Source: Thereva unica (lineage: Eukaryota; Arthropoda; Insecta; Diptera; Therevidae). From it: a DNA stretch of 64,000 nt. Every line of letters starts with the position of its first letter. Within the stretch, counting starts at the first letter, position 1. Made by a program: the position numbers and the translations under genes. The stretch lies in the NCBI GenBank assembly GCA_949987705.1, contig OX465281.1, positions 256,280,542 through 256,344,541 of the forward strand. The letters run 5' to 3'. The notes beneath the pieces were generated by a model. That model did not search any database. It had not been told where the DNA came from and saw only the letters and a list, made by a program, of their open reading frames with translations. This document shows positions 10,258 through 21,959 of this stretch, in pieces.

Positions 10258-10672
10258 TTGCTGTCGAGGACAATACCTAAATCAACAATGTGATGACACG
10301 ATCCAAGACATTGTCATTGAGATAATAATTTTGCTGCTGTTTGTTTTTTTTCCTGGAGAAGGTAATTACATGGCACTTACTAGTGTTAAGAAGAAGATTA
10401 TTAGTGCTGCACCAGTCTTGTAGTGCATTAAGTTTCGACTGTAAAAAGGATACATCAGTTTGAGATATTATAGCACTATACATTTTTAAATCATCGGCGT
10501 AAAAGAGGTCCGGAATGCCATTTAATTTTTCAGATAGATCGGAAATGAATATGTTAAATAGAAGTGGTTCTAGGTGTGCTGCCTTGCGGTACACCTGAGG
10601 TTACATTTATTAGTTGTTTTCCGCCAATTTCCTTATTTTATGTCGCAGGCTTATTGCAGTAAGATTTATTAT
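10258..10672 (-). pseudogene. Jockey-like reverse transcriptase, upstream half
   Basis: The minus strand reads VTSGVPQGS, then after a frameshift EPLLFNIFISDL, FYADDLKMY and a further frameshift to VDLGIVLDS at the transposon boundary. These are reverse-transcriptase motifs B (SGVPQGS), C (YADD) and the primer-grip region. The copy is 5'-truncated near 10672. It continues at 5783-5160 on the other side of the transposon. Confidence 0.8.
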
Positions 10673-11934
10673 AAGTACTTAATAAATTTTCAATTATAAA
10701 ATATAAAAATTACGTTGAGTACACATAACTTCTCTATTTAACTAAATCTATTAAAAACAGTGGTCTATAATTACTTTTTTTCTCTCTATTCTCAATTTGT
10801 GATTATAAGACTGTTGAATAAATCGCTTTCGGTAAGAGCAGCACATAGAAATTCTTATCTTTTATCCATAGAAATGCCGGTGATTTTATTTAATTATATT
10901 TTTCATTTTACAGGATATTACTGATGTTCCTCTCTCTTGCAACTTTATCAGGGGGTGTGTATGCAACCAGTATCAATCTTATTTTATTTTTTAATGGTCC
11001 TCACTCCACTAATGGCGCACATTTAATTGCATTTATTATCTCTGGATGAGATATGTGAAATTGTAATTCAAATTGGTTGAATTAAAATGAATCTATTTTG
11101 AGAGGGCATTTAGTATATTATGTTGTAGAGATACGAGAAACATTCATTTAAAGGAAAATAAGGAAACAAATGTTTCATTGGTCTTACTGCCGTTTCAATC
11201 AATACCGATTGAAGATGAAATGTTTTGGAAAATCTAAAAAAATATTTATATATAATGCAATCATTTAATTTAGATTAATGCAATTGACATGGGATCCTTA
11301 AATATATATATTAGAACTATAAAGTTTTATTAATAATATTTTATTTAGTTTAGATCGTTTATTTATAGGAAAAGAAAGATTAGTGAAATTTATTTATAAT
11401 TACTGAGATTCCTTTGTTTAGATGTAAAAGGAATATGAGAAGCAATGATATAAATTTGCTTTGTTATATAAAAATCGCACTTTTTTCAATTAATCCTTGC
11501 ATAACTTCGATGCTGCGGCACCAATTTCATTGTATAAAAAATACTTGATCACCAAAAAATATTCTAATCCCTTTCTATTCTCTTTAATCAATGCGTGATT
11601 GTGTCTGTTTATTGAATAAGTACTTCCATCTAGTTATTTTTATAAGGCTGTAGTCTCACTTCTTAGAAATACTCATTAATTTTAAACTAATTTTCTCGCT
11701 TTATTAACATTAAACAAATGAGCCCTTTATTATGAAAGTGGTGTAAAAAGATATTTCTTGTTTCGAGATATTTAAGGGAATACATATTTATGCATTATGT
11801 ATAATATTTTAATTTAGAATTTGAGTAGTCCTGATTAATGATAATTGATTATGAATGTGAAATGTTGTGTGAATCTCATAAAAAATTCGGCTGCGGTAAT
11901 TGTTTTTTTTTCTACACTATTATCGAACATTTGT
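10673..11934. other. AT-rich tract without recognised genes
   Basis: About 1.26 kb of very AT-rich DNA with many A and T runs and no supported gene. A short open stretch after a TTTTACAG acceptor-like site at 10913 encodes a hydrophobic peptide, but there is no other evidence that it is an exon. Confidence 0.5.
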
Positions 11935-12362
11935 CTGCCTCGTTTCGAAGCTGATCGTAGAGTGAGACACGGAGAATCTTTTTTTATCTGCCTAACTTCT
12001 CTGTACCTCCTGATATAATTGGGATTCAGTTCCAGTTGATGACGTTTGTCCGTTCACTTGTAGAGTTCACGTATTTTTTAGTGCCCTCCTACGTTCTATT
12101 TTTTGCCAGGTTATATCCGAAATCCAGGGTTGCTGGTTGCTTTTTAATGCTGTCCCGCAGGAGGTCTACAATAAACCGTCTAAGGTGTATGGCATCGCGT
12201 TGGACGTTTCTAATTGCGGCGATTTTAAGACGAATAGTTGCTATTATCAAATGGTGATCATTTCCAGTGTCTGCTCCTCTAAAGCTCCTGATATCCTCTA
12301 GAACAGTTCTCCATCTGTGGCCGATGGCCACGTGATCTATCTGGTTTCGCGTTCTACCATCG
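11935..12362 (-). pseudogene. RTE-like APE endonuclease fragment
   Basis: Minus-strand translation from 12362 gives PDGRTRNQIDHVAIGHRWR and then SFRGADTGNDHHLIIATIRLK. These are the C-terminal motifs of an apurinic-endonuclease-like domain of the type often mis-annotated as craniofacial development protein 2 (QIDH, then the catalytic DHH). A stop follows soon after, and the sequence decays toward 11935. The fragment is interrupted on its upstream side by the chimeric MITE at 12375-12504. Confidence 0.7.
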
Positions 12363-12374
12363 GGCTATACCCAA

Positions 12375-12504
12375 GGCCTATACTCCCGAAGGCGAGAGGA
12401 TAAAGAAACGAAACGAAAATATAGTTTCTACTCCTGGAGACACAATCTCGTACTGAAAGAGAAAATTGACAAGATACATCGACTCGAGAAACCAAACACC
12501 GCCC
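12375..12504. mobile_element. Chimeric short MITE (B-type left end, A-type right end)
   Basis: The left end GGCCTATACTCCCGAAGGCG and the following ACGAAACGAAA and CTACTCCTGGAGAC match MITE B at 3879. The right end CGACTCGAGAAACCAAACAC matches the right end of MITE A at 2592 and 20792. Left and right flanking triplets are CAA and CAG, one base off a CWG duplication. It lies inside the RTE-like endonuclease fragment. Confidence 0.6.
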
Positions 12505-12506
12505 CA

Positions 12507-13185
12507 GCTTCGACGTTTATCTTGACCGCGCCTAGTGTCTTGAGAGCTACCCGATAACCTGAGTTTGACTTTATTGCTAGGCAGATTTTGAATGTTGCCA
12601 ACAGTTCCGCAGTTCCATTGCCAGAATTAAGCAGCCCGTTGAATTTTTGGAGATTTAAAAAGGTTAACGAAACCCTAACTCTCAAACCCGTAACTTGGAT
12701 TTTGTGAGGCTTGAAGTTGTCCTATTTCTCTCTGATGGAGATCTAACATCAAAACTCGAGTTTCGATGTCGACCCTCTGACTACGGGTCTGCAGTGTTCA
12801 TTCAGGTTCTACTCACAGAAGTCCGCTTCTAATTACTTCAAAGCTGAGAAGGCAGATTGCTTCCTGATTTGTCGTTTTACCAAGCGGATCTCCAACTAAG
12901 CGCTAAGCGCTAACCACGTCCAATGTTTCTTGATGTACGCAATCAAAAGAGAACCTATCTATTCAGTATGCTAATTATGATAATGATAATTACCCATTTT
13001 CTTCGTAAAATTTCTTAAAGGTCCCTTTAGTTGAGAAAAAATGTGAGTGTGTGTGGACTATTCTGTGTGCCCTTTATTGATACGTGCCTGTAGCGGGCGA
13101 ATCTTAGTTTTACTCGGGCCGTTACTTCGAGATATGCTATTCTTTAACCTTGACCAGGTCTGGATTTGTTATATTCTGCTACTGC
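12507..13185. other. No gene recognised
   Basis: The first part probably continues the decayed endonuclease fragment upstream of the chimeric MITE. I see no clear domain. GCGCTTAGC palindromic bits occur near 12898-12912. Confidence 0.35.
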
Positions 13186-13189
13186 TTAG

Positions 13190-13310
13190 AAGCATCCAGC
13201 ACACCATCTGGGTCGCTTCAAGCTTTTTCTCTCGTCAAAGTTCTCCTCTATGTTAAACCTCCAGTTCAGTTTTCGGTCTAGAATAAGACCCATATCAGTA
13301 TCAGGAGCTC
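13190..13310 (-). pseudogene. R1/LOA-like reverse transcriptase scrap
   Basis: The minus strand reads LILDRKLNWRFNIEEN, matching the 'LDxKLxWxxNIEER' motif seen in the better copy at 60410 on the plus strand. Only about 40 residues are recognisable. Confidence 0.4.
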
Positions 13311-13599
13311 CACAACCTATTAATGGCCTTAGCTTCCTTCAGCATTCGCCTCCTTTATTCTGGATCTCTGGCCCGTTTTTTTCAGCTTCTTATTCCTAAC
13401 CTTCTTAAGTCTTTTATCTTTTCTTAGGGCAGGGCGATCTAGATTTGTGATCTATAGAAGTAATTTAACTTGTGTAGACATTTCTGATCCGGGCCGATAC
13501 TCATCTGGGAGCCATTTGTCAAGATGGGCGATGTTTTGCACTGGAGGTGTATTATTAGAAGTACCGTACAATTTCGAGAGTTCATTTTGGTGCTAAAAC

Positions 13600-13925
13600 G
13601 TATGTTTTGGGGTCAAGTAGTCCATTAGAGGCAGAAAATAACTCGCCAGATAAACCGTTCCGCCGTTTTACAAAATGGAAAAATCTCGGGACATAAATTT
13701 TGACGTGACAACGTCTATTAAATCGGTTTAAGATAGGACGCGCGTGTGAAAATGTCCCGGACAATGTCCCGCACACAAAAAAAATCATATCTTCGCCCCC
13801 ATACATGTTAGGGGGGTGGTTAATGGCTCAAAATTTTCGTTAATTTATCCTCTACACGGGAAAAATACAAAACGTAATAACAGACGTTGTCACGTTCAAA
13901 TTAATAGACGTTGCCACGTTAAAAT
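13600..13925. repeat. Cluster of GACGTTGTCACGTT motifs
   Basis: Variants of GACGTTGTCACGTT occur at about 13690-13710 (inverted), 13882-13897 and 13905-13919. The same motif is at about 24098-24112 (inverted) and 26696-26712, bracketing the transposon gene there. This suggests ends of one dispersed element family, but I cannot define boundaries here. Confidence 0.4.
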
Positions 13926-14315
13926 ACGGACGTGATACTTCACATCCAAGACCATTAATTTTTTTTTTTTGTAGCAGAAAATGAAGGGGCGTAGATTATA
14001 TATAGCTTCTGACAGCGGTTCATTTCTTTTTATCAACACTGTTGGAATGTTATCAACCTGAGGATTTGTTTTATCGTATGACATTTTGTACTTCTTCCAG
14101 GGTTGCTACGTTTGTCTCTCTGGTGTCACGATCAGCTCCCTAAAAAATTCCTTTCACCTTTTCTTTACATTTTCGCTGCCGTGGACGATAGCGCTTTCTT
14201 TTATTCTACATATGACAATGACAATGGGACACTGAAAAAATTGGGCATCATTCAGCCAGATTTAGAATTCCGTAGTTGCAGGGACGAACAGGCCAGTGAG
14301 ACAACCAAACACTTC

Positions 14316-14655
14316 ATTTTTTTTGTTTTATGTGAAAGACTACAGTCTTAGGAAAGCCCCCTATACTGTGTCGACAATCTATTATCTTCATATAGAGTGC
14401 AATGTCGCACAGCAGCTCAAGTCGGCGAAGGAAGGAACTGCCACAACCTACCCTACCCTTTGTAGTTCACCTACTCCCAACCATTACTATTGCGACTCTG
14501 ACATCAGGCCATCGAGAAACAACTCGCTGGAGTGCTATGTCTCCTGAAACGAGTTGAATCTCATAAACCAACCGATGACATGCGCTTTGGCGGTGCGGGG
14601 AAGGCTATGACAGAAGGATCAGGAATGTAAAGGCTACCTAGGCTACCGAGGCCCC
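14316..14655 (-). mobile_element. tRNA-derived SINE, copy with deleted head
   Basis: On the minus strand the body matches the SINE at 28997-29469 over about 330 bp (shared TCGACACAGTAT, GTTTCAGGAG, TGATGAGATTCAACTC-type segments). It ends in a short A-rich tail (AAAACAAAAAAAATG read on the minus strand). Most of the tRNA-like head is missing: GGGGCCTCGGTAGCCTAGG is followed directly by the body. Confidence 0.65.
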
Positions 14656-14659
14656 TTTT

Positions 14660-15876
14660 GCGGATGTCCAGCTCTGGAGATTTTATCCGGTACCTAAATA
14701 TTACGGGATAGGTCTAAAACCTTAATGCAAACTATCTCCCAGCCGGATGGGAGTTCCTCTACTGAAGCTAGTAACCCATTCATTCGTCGTCTTATTACAG
14801 CACTGGCAAAAGCCATTTCAGCACAATTCTTATTACAATCTGTAAGCACGAGTTATTCAACCAAAGATGCTATCCAGCTATCAATCTCTTCTCTTTTTTA
14901 TAGTTTTGACTTAGACCACTTTCATAATTATGGACCGTTCTGCTGCTTTATTTTGTCTATTTCTCTCTCTTAGTAAAATATTTAAAAATTACTAATAACC
15001 TAAGCGATTTCTTCCAAAAGTTTATTCTTTTGTTTTGTTTTTTTAGATTTAAAATGAATTAATTTTAAGACAATATTTAAAATAAATAAAAAAAATGATA
15101 GTTTTAAAAGATACAAAAAGGGACTGAGCTTTTTTGTTTTTAATTTAAAGAAAGATTGTAATTGTAATATTGGTCTGTTGTTACACAATTTGATTTATTG
15201 ACAAGAAAGTAAGTAGGCTTACATTAATTGAAGCTACTTTATAGGAAAAAAGAACACTGCTAAATGATGCTTTTTTTGATATTTCATGTATCAGATATAA
15301 AAAAGTGTGTACTAATCGATATAATTAGGATTATGCGATTATGTACGCAATTTTATTAAATATATTTTTTTCTACGGTATAAAAAAGAATTTTTGTAAAT
15401 AATTAAATAAATTTAAAAAAAAAGAAAAAACTAGTATATATATATTATATAATTACAACCATTAATAAAAAACTTTGATATATTTAAATATTAAGTCAAA
15501 CATTAAGTTTCGTTTTATTCATTTTATTTTTCGTGATTTTTGTTTTTGATTTTCTAGAAATATAAGAATTTTACTATTGTAAATGTAATATAAAAAAAAA
15601 TGTAAATAAAAATATCAAATTTTACGAACAAAGTAATTAAAAGTGTCTTATTATTTATATTATTAAAAAATATAATTAAATAGTTTTCTGTTGATTTAAA
15701 TTTTATTATTTGCTTTTTATCAAAATAATAAAATCAGATTTCACCTGTAGAAAAAATATTTTACTGTTGATTGAATTTACCTGAAATAAATATCCATAAA
15801 ATTAATTTAATTTGTTTTAACAACAAAAATTTCATTAATATTAAATAAGATCAACTTTCCTTCTTTTTTTTCACAG
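14660..15876. other. AT-rich tract, probably intron of the gene ending at 16392
   Basis: No coding signal is visible. The last 1 kb is extremely AT-rich and leads directly into a polypyrimidine tract and acceptor at 15876. Confidence 0.45.
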
Positions 15877-16392
15877 ATAATTTATCATCATCAATAATAT
15901 CTCTGGACTCGCCATCACCTCCATCAAGCCCAAATCTAGATCCATCAAGAGGAGGCTATAATAATTCAACTGGTGTGTGCTTTCATTAATTTAATATTAC
16001 TTAATTATTTATTTATTTCTCAATTAAAATACTCCTGAATTTTAAATATTACAGGCGTAACATCAACAACAACACCATTCCCATCAGCAATGCCATTATT
16101 AAATAGTTATGATGTTGATTCATCTGGCGGCGGCGGCGGCAGCGGTAGTACAACATCAAAATATCAAATAAATCCGATGGCTATCAACAGGTATTGAAAA
16201 AAATCAAAAAATAAAAACAATTTCGTTTGCAATTATTATAGAGCGCACAATGTTTCTTGAAGGTTTGATAATCAATCAGTTAATACGTCTCTGGCACTGC
16301 AAAGATACCTATCAGCAGGACATCAACCACCGGCACATTCCAATTTAAATATTGTTCATCCATACCATGAAGCAGACGATCAAACTAAATAA
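15877..16392 (+). CDS. Last three exons of an unidentified host gene
   Basis: Three exons with consistent phases can be read: 15877-15972 (acceptor TTTTTTTCACAG, donor CTG|GTGTGT), 16055-16190 (acceptor ATTACAG, donor CAACAG|GTATTG) and 16263-16392 (acceptor CTTGAAG, stop TAA). The peptide starts (X)NLSSSIISLDSPSPPSSP, continues through a Ser/Thr-rich stretch with five Gly in a row (SSGGGGGSGSTT), and ends HPYHEADDQTK. It is low-complexity and polar, as in a cytoplasmic or nuclear C-terminal tail. Introns are 82 and 72 bp. Upstream exons are not visible in the preceding 15 kb and may lie outside the window. I do not recognise the gene. Splice and phase agreement across three exons makes coding likely. 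Confidence 0.7.
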
Positions 16393-17000
16393 AAAAAAAT
16401 AGTGTTGTTTTGTGGCAATCGTTTTTTTTTTGTCATGGTTACAGTTTGTGTTTTTTTAATTTCTTTTCTATTTAAAAACAAAATACCATTTTATAAGTTT
16501 TCTAGTTATTTTTTTTTAGTTAAGTTTATGCCCCGCTAAAAATTAATAGATTCATTCGTTTTCACCTCTCACAGCCCATTTGTTTCTTTCTTTCTTATTA
16601 TTTTCATTTATAATTTATACTTTAAAAAATTCATTGATTTATTTTCCAATTCAACTTACAAAACAAAAACACAGAATTTTATAATTTATAAGAATTTTTT
16701 TTCGAATAAGCAGCTGTACAAATAAATTTAAAATATACTTTAACTTACCAAGTCTGAATATTTTTGTTATATACATATAAAGTACGAATTTTGATAGTAC
16801 ATAGTTTCATAATGTAACTTGCGATAAAAGTACTTATTTTCATGTTTTACTTTTGCTAGATTCGAACTAAAAATAGAATATAACTTGTAAATGTATGTAA
16901 CGCGGCTAGCAACAGATAATGTATATATTTTATCCTAGAAAAAGGTTATATCAAATAAGCAATGGATGTTAATACGACAATAAGGATACTATTCAACTCT
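16393..17000 (+). other. 3' untranslated region and AT-rich flank
   Basis: The sequence after the stop at 16392 is AT-rich. AATAAA occurs near 16722 (ACAAATAAATTT), a plausible polyadenylation signal about 330 bp downstream. Confidence 0.4.
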
Positions 17001-17560
17001 TTTTTCATTTCAAAGAAAGAAGACTATTCAAGTCGAGTCTCTTGCACTCTTTTAGCCAGTCGTCTCCATTTTTCTTCACAAGTTCTCTCCAGTTGGCTAT
17101 AAGAAATTTTCGTATAGTACCTTGTAGCACATCACCTATCCCCCTAATTTTTGGCATTTTTCCTGCTGCTCTACTCTTGAAAATCCTGCCCAGCATTCTT
17201 TCTTCAGAGGTTCCTAAAACATTTCTTCAAGCTCTTCGTTGGTATAGGCCAAATCGAATACAACACAACTATGTAAGGCTGGCTTCGTAGGCTGATTTGG
17301 GTATGTCCTTAAACTCAGCGGCTTCATAAAGCTCGTGAAATCATATCGATTCAGCGACCTTTCGATGTTCGGTTTTGGTAAAAATTGAGCTCTTTCAGAC
17401 CCAGGCGTGCGGCAGCGTGTTGCGTGCCCAAAATACCAGTTATAATGTTATGAACGGTTTTAAAACATACGCTCATCGTACCTGAATTCCTAAGACTCAC
17501 ATATTTATATTCAAGTACTCTTCAGCCTCTTCATTTTGCATCGGTGTTTCCGTCGTTCGT
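17001..17560. other. No gene recognised
   Basis: A minus-strand frame of 63 codons at 17005-17196 is open but matches no family I know. It may be decayed transposon sequence, since a retroelement fragment begins just downstream. Confidence 0.3.
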
Positions 17561-17639
17561 AGACATTGAAGGTCGATCCGAACGAGGCAAAAGACTACCA
17601 CTTCTCGGCCATCTTTAAATGCTTTATACAATTAATATG

Positions 17640-18480
17640 TCTTTTCTTCAGGACTCAGGAGATATATCAATGCCTCAAAGAGCTCGACGTCAATAAATCC
17701 ACTGGCTCAGACAATATTCCCCCTATGGTACTCAATAGATGTGCCTCACCTCTGCCCAAACTTTTCGCCCTATCATACTTCTTCGGAGTTTAGACAAACT
17801 CCTAGAAACTTGCTCATGTTCAGCCTATTTCGATCCTTTAAACTACCGCCCAATAGCAATTACTTCTGTACGGCTTTAGACCAGAAAGTTCGACTGAACC
17901 AAAGTATCCATCGCTTCGGTTAGTCTTGTATGATTGCTCTTGATATTTCCAAGGCTTTCGACAGAGTATGACATCTAAATTCCAAGCTATTGGTATCGAC
18001 TAAGTTCTAAGGAACTGGATTGAGAGCTTTCTTTGTGGCCGTTCAATCAACGTAGTATTGGATGGCGTCGAATCCAGCCCTCATTCCATCTCGGCCTGCG
18101 TACCCCAAGGGTCGATTTTCTTATCTGCCCTCTTTCTTATATTCATTAATCTGTTCTCAATCCCCTCCAACCCACTTCATAGTTTTGTCGATGACGGTTC
18201 TGTGTGTTGCTCTCACACTTTCGAAACTTTCGAAAATATAAGACTAATACGTGCTAGACTTTCTCTTTTAGAGCTTGAACTCATGTCCAATTCTATTAAC
18301 GAGGATATCATTTCGACTCTTGATTGCGGGCGTATGAATCGTGTCGAATTCAACGCAACCAAAATAAAGTACTGTATTATCTCTACAAAAACTTGCACCG
18401 CCCGTCCTTCTATCTCAGTGGACAAAAAGAATGGAATGGCTAATCCATCTATTAATTTCGCGTGCTTTCGGTAATAACGC
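17640..18480 (+). pseudogene. Jockey-like reverse transcriptase fragment (family F1), plus strand
   Basis: Broken frames give LKELDVNKSTGSDNIPPMVL (17675-17740), DISKAFDRV-like ALDISKAFDR (17935-17965), SACVPQGSIFLSALFLIFI (18090-18150), FVDDGS in place of YADD (18185-18200), and FNATKIKYCIIS (18345-18395). All reverse-transcriptase motifs through the palm are present in order, with frameshifts and a YADD-to-FVDD change. The element is non-functional. Confidence 0.75.
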
Positions 18481-18837
18481 AGTTTGCGCATATTTGCTTT
18501 TCAATTAATTTCATTAAAGCCATCAATGCGTTTTCAGAGAGTTCACAAATGTAAACATGCGAAGCAAATGTGCGCAAGCTTTGCAAGTTCTTCGATAGCC
18601 CTGCGAACAAGTTTCAAAGCAGAGGGGAAGGCGCTTGGTTGACAGAATAAAATGGATGAGGAGAGTATTGATAGCGTGCGGTAGAGATATTAAAAGTACG
18701 TCAAAAATGACAATCAGCGCCATATTTAACTCTGGCGAAACAAGTTCATTTATGCATATTTGCACGCATGCACAAATGATTTTTCAGCAAGTGGATTCGG
18801 GTTCAACTTGCGCATGCAAGTATGCATTACTGAAGGC

Positions 18838-19125
18838 AGTCCTATTTTTTAGCTTTATAAATGAGCTCCTTTAAATCCCCTCCAATCCATTTCTCAGTTT
18901 CGCATACAACGGTACCCTGGGCTACTCTTTTGACAATGCAAGTCAAGCACCGCCAAATAATGTCCCAACTCCATAAATAAAGACATTGAAATCATTCTAG
19001 GTGTCGAATTCAACCCCACCAAAACCAAGTATTGTCGTATTCCCAATAATAAGTGCAATACCTGTCCATTCGTGTTGATGGATCATGTTGAACTGGTGGC
19101 CGACCCATCTCTTGATACCTTACTA
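18838..19125 (+). pseudogene. Second family F1 fragment, partly repeating the previous one
   Basis: Frames here read FALFINELL-like, SNPFLSFAYNGTLGYSFDN and VEFNPTKTKYCRIP, repeating the YADD-to-thumb region already present at 18130-18470. The two copies are diverged, so these are separate insertions or an old duplication. About 350 bp of non-matching DNA lies between them. Confidence 0.55.
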
Positions 19126-19497
19126 ATTTGAGGCGGCGCTTCAAAAACCACCTTTGCGTGGCTAGATAAAGTACAATACAGGGCCCAACGTAAAATGACA
19201 ACGACAAACGATGCTATCATTTTTTCGACTCGCCAACCATGATAATGAAATGAAGTAGATTGGCCCAAGTATGAGAAGAAATTGATAACTGATTCGGTGT
19301 GGTCCAAAAATTGATAGTTTAAATAGTTATGGTTAACCTTGTTTAAATGGCGAAATCAGTCATTCTGATACCTTTACCTCTGCTAGCGTAGGAATACTAC
19401 TAGTCGAAAAGTGTGGCGCTAATGCCGTTGGTGGTTGAGTGAAGGCGCTATGTTTGGCTATTGTCTGTGGTATTTATTGCAATTTATTGACTTTCAA

Positions 19498-19640
19498 ATG
19501 TGTTCCACAATTCGAATGGAATGAAATCGACATCCAGTTTCACTCGAGTTTAATTTATGTGTCATCGATATGATCAAAATGTGGAACATCCAATTTCGAT
19601 TTGGAGTACATATTTCACAAATAATGAATTGTGGAACATC
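19498..19640. repeat. Small inverted repeat
   Basis: TGTTCCACAATTCGAATGG at the left and GAATTGTGGAACATC at the right are reverse complements around 115 bp of DNA. A further copy of TGTGGAACATCC lies inside. It could be a degraded MITE. No target duplication was identified. Confidence 0.35.
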
Positions 19641-19644
19641 ATCT

Positions 19645-20788
19645 TTTATACAATTTGCTTTAGAAATAAACTATGATATGCATAAAGCTCTGTTCGATTT
19701 GTAAACGAGATTTCCAAAGCTTTCTTAAACGTTATCCGAGGTATAACCGAGAAAAATAAAGTTAAATATATTTAATAAAAATACATTTTGCCTCTTTCTC
19801 TATTTTGGTTGAGTTCTTTATCATTTAGTTCCTTTTATATCAAATTAAGTGTTATACTTTACTTCTAACACCTGCTTTTCGATTTGAAGAGGATTTTTTT
19901 TAATATACTCTCATTATAGTAACATGCCAGTGACGTGTAAACCTTACAATCGTCAGCCTCTATATCTATATTTTTGAATATGCGTAAATTTTAAGCAAAC
20001 ATCTCTTTCTCACATGCCTCTTTTCTTCATTGTAGATTACGCCAAGGTAATTTGCTTAAATATAAACAACGTACCTGGAATAGGCCCCCCTACCAGAAGC
20101 ACTAAGATGTTTCTGCTGATGCGGCAATTGACTCCACAACTTGCTGTCCAGCCTTAGCAGAAATATAATTTTCAATTCAAAAATGGTGGGTTGACAACGA
20201 GTCTCGAAGCATTCGTCTCGGAATAAATCCTTATTTTTTTTCGTTTTTTTTTATGTTATTTTTATTATTATCAAATATTTCATGTGGTTCTAATCCAAAA
20301 CTGTGTTAATAATTTTTTTACAACAATCTTTGTTATTAAAGTTTTCGGTTGTGTTTTGTTAAGATTTTTATTAAGGTGTACTACATTCGGTGGTTTATAG
20401 ATAGAAAGGAGATTAATAATTAAAATTAGTACTTAACACTGCTTGGTATGCTTTTCTGTTTATTTAACCTGATTAGCCTTTTCCATTCAACTCTTTTTAT
20501 GTTGTGCGAGATTTGAGTCATAAATTCACACCTGTTTTAACTGAAGTAACTAGTAAGGAATTCTTTTTTGTATAAACATGCGTAAGAGCTGGTGTTTTTC
20601 TTGAAATATGTATTATCCTTGTAATTTTTAGACAAGATAATCGATCGATTGAATAATACATTTTAAATAGTATTTTGCTTCCCCTTAAAACTTGGCACCG
20701 AAGTTTGCTTAGAACCGATTTACTTAAACGTTTCAGGACTTACTTAGAGAAGTAAAGGGAGTCTTCCTATAATGGGCTTAATTTATAG
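19645..20788. other. No gene recognised
   Basis: About 1.1 kb of AT-rich DNA with T and A runs. No coding or repeat structure was identified. Confidence 0.45.
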
Positions 20789-20791
20789 CTG

Positions 20792-21129
20792 GGGCCGTAT
20801 TTGGTTTCTCGAGTCGACATTGCCTTCTGTCGATAAACAAAAATTGGCATTTGGCGACACGATAATCGTCTCTTTACGTGCCGATAAAGACCTTTGACGA
20901 TTGTTAAAAGGCTCAATTTATGCATGCAATAAACTTATAACAATTTATATTTTAATTAAATATACGTGGTTTGCCGGCCTTGGAGTAATACCACAATTTG
21001 ATGGTTTTGTATGGCCGCTACAGAATTGTGCTGTCGATTTGGTCGTGATGCCAAATATGAAACTTAGAGAAAGTCGAGAAGCTTATTTTGTCGAGTCGAT
21101 CCATCGACCCGAGAAACCAAATACGGCCC
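20792..21129. mobile_element. MITE family A, copy 2
   Basis: A 338-bp element with terminal inverted repeats GGGCCGTATTTGGTTTCTCG. It is inverted relative to copy 1 at 2592-2923 and similar along its whole length. The flanking 3-bp duplication CTG is perfect (20789-20791 and 21130-21132), consistent with PIF/Harbinger-type insertion. Confidence 0.8.
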
Positions 21130-21132
21130 CTG

Positions 21133-21260
21133 TATTTCACTAAATTAGGTGAATTCGAGCAGAAGCTTACGAGGATGTTGTACGAGTTCGGAAATACGGA
21201 CTGCGTAAAGTGGTTAGGTGTCACGATGAATGTGATTTTTGATCTGTTGCTACATAATCA
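21133..21260 (-). pseudogene. Family F1 reverse-transcriptase C-terminal scrap
   Basis: The minus strand reads SVFPNSYNILVSFCSNSP, similar to the C-terminal end of the F1 copy near 3080. It abuts MITE A copy 2, as the F1 fragment at 2927 abuts copy 1. Confidence 0.45.
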
Positions 21261-21379
21261 ATTAACAGGCAGAGCCTGCAAGGACCTGAGGCTACAAGAA
21301 GCGGGCTGATGATGAAGAATGGACAGAGCAACATACTGCGAATGGTAGAAGGGCCTTCTGATTACATGACATCAAAAAT

Positions 21380-21660
21380 TAGTTTCAACTCAGCCTAACA
21401 AGAGATATAACGTGGTTACTTTGTACATAGATGACTCCAAAACAGAGGCGGGTGGGTGTATGAACTGTTATTTTCTCCCCTTTAATGAACCTCAGAAAGA
21501 CAACCGAACATTATTTTTGCAGTTTTGTCTGGCTCTTGCTAGTATCAAACAACGTGCATTTGGAACTCTTTTCTTACAGGAGTTGAGAGGGATTTCGAGG
21601 CTTAAAGTGAGAGATATGATCGCATATCTAAATATGACAAGGTGGATTTAAAGTCACGTC
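21380..21660 (+). pseudogene. Possible retroelement RNase H fragment
   Basis: The plus strand reads VTLYIDDSKTEAGG, close to the 'YTDGSK' start of R1/LOA-type RNase H domains, with the catalytic Asp followed by D instead of G. The rest of the frame to 21651 is not clearly similar. The assignment rests on one motif. Confidence 0.35.
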
Positions 21661-21959
21661 CAAGCACACCAACATGAGCTCATGTAAAGGCTTTTTATGT
21701 GTACTGTAGCAAAACTTGCTCTTTCACCGCTAATTATATCTAAACCCTTGGTTCCCTGAAATTTCAAATCAGTTTCCATCCCCCGATCCCTTGTTATCTG
21801 CTCTAACTCCTTATTTTTTTATGTGCCACTTCATCTGATTGTTGTTCGTTCTATGTCTTGTCACTTTGGAAATAAAAAAAAAATAATTTTAATTTCCTAA
21901 AATCGTGTCGTGGGCGTATAATAAATCGCTTGGCCTGTTCTAGAGTATAGTGTCCGCAA

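Noticed and set aside
10912..11052. Hydrophobic open stretch after a TTTTACAG acceptor as a terminal exon
   Set aside because: About 40 codons, no matching upstream exon or recognisable motif, in highly AT-rich DNA.
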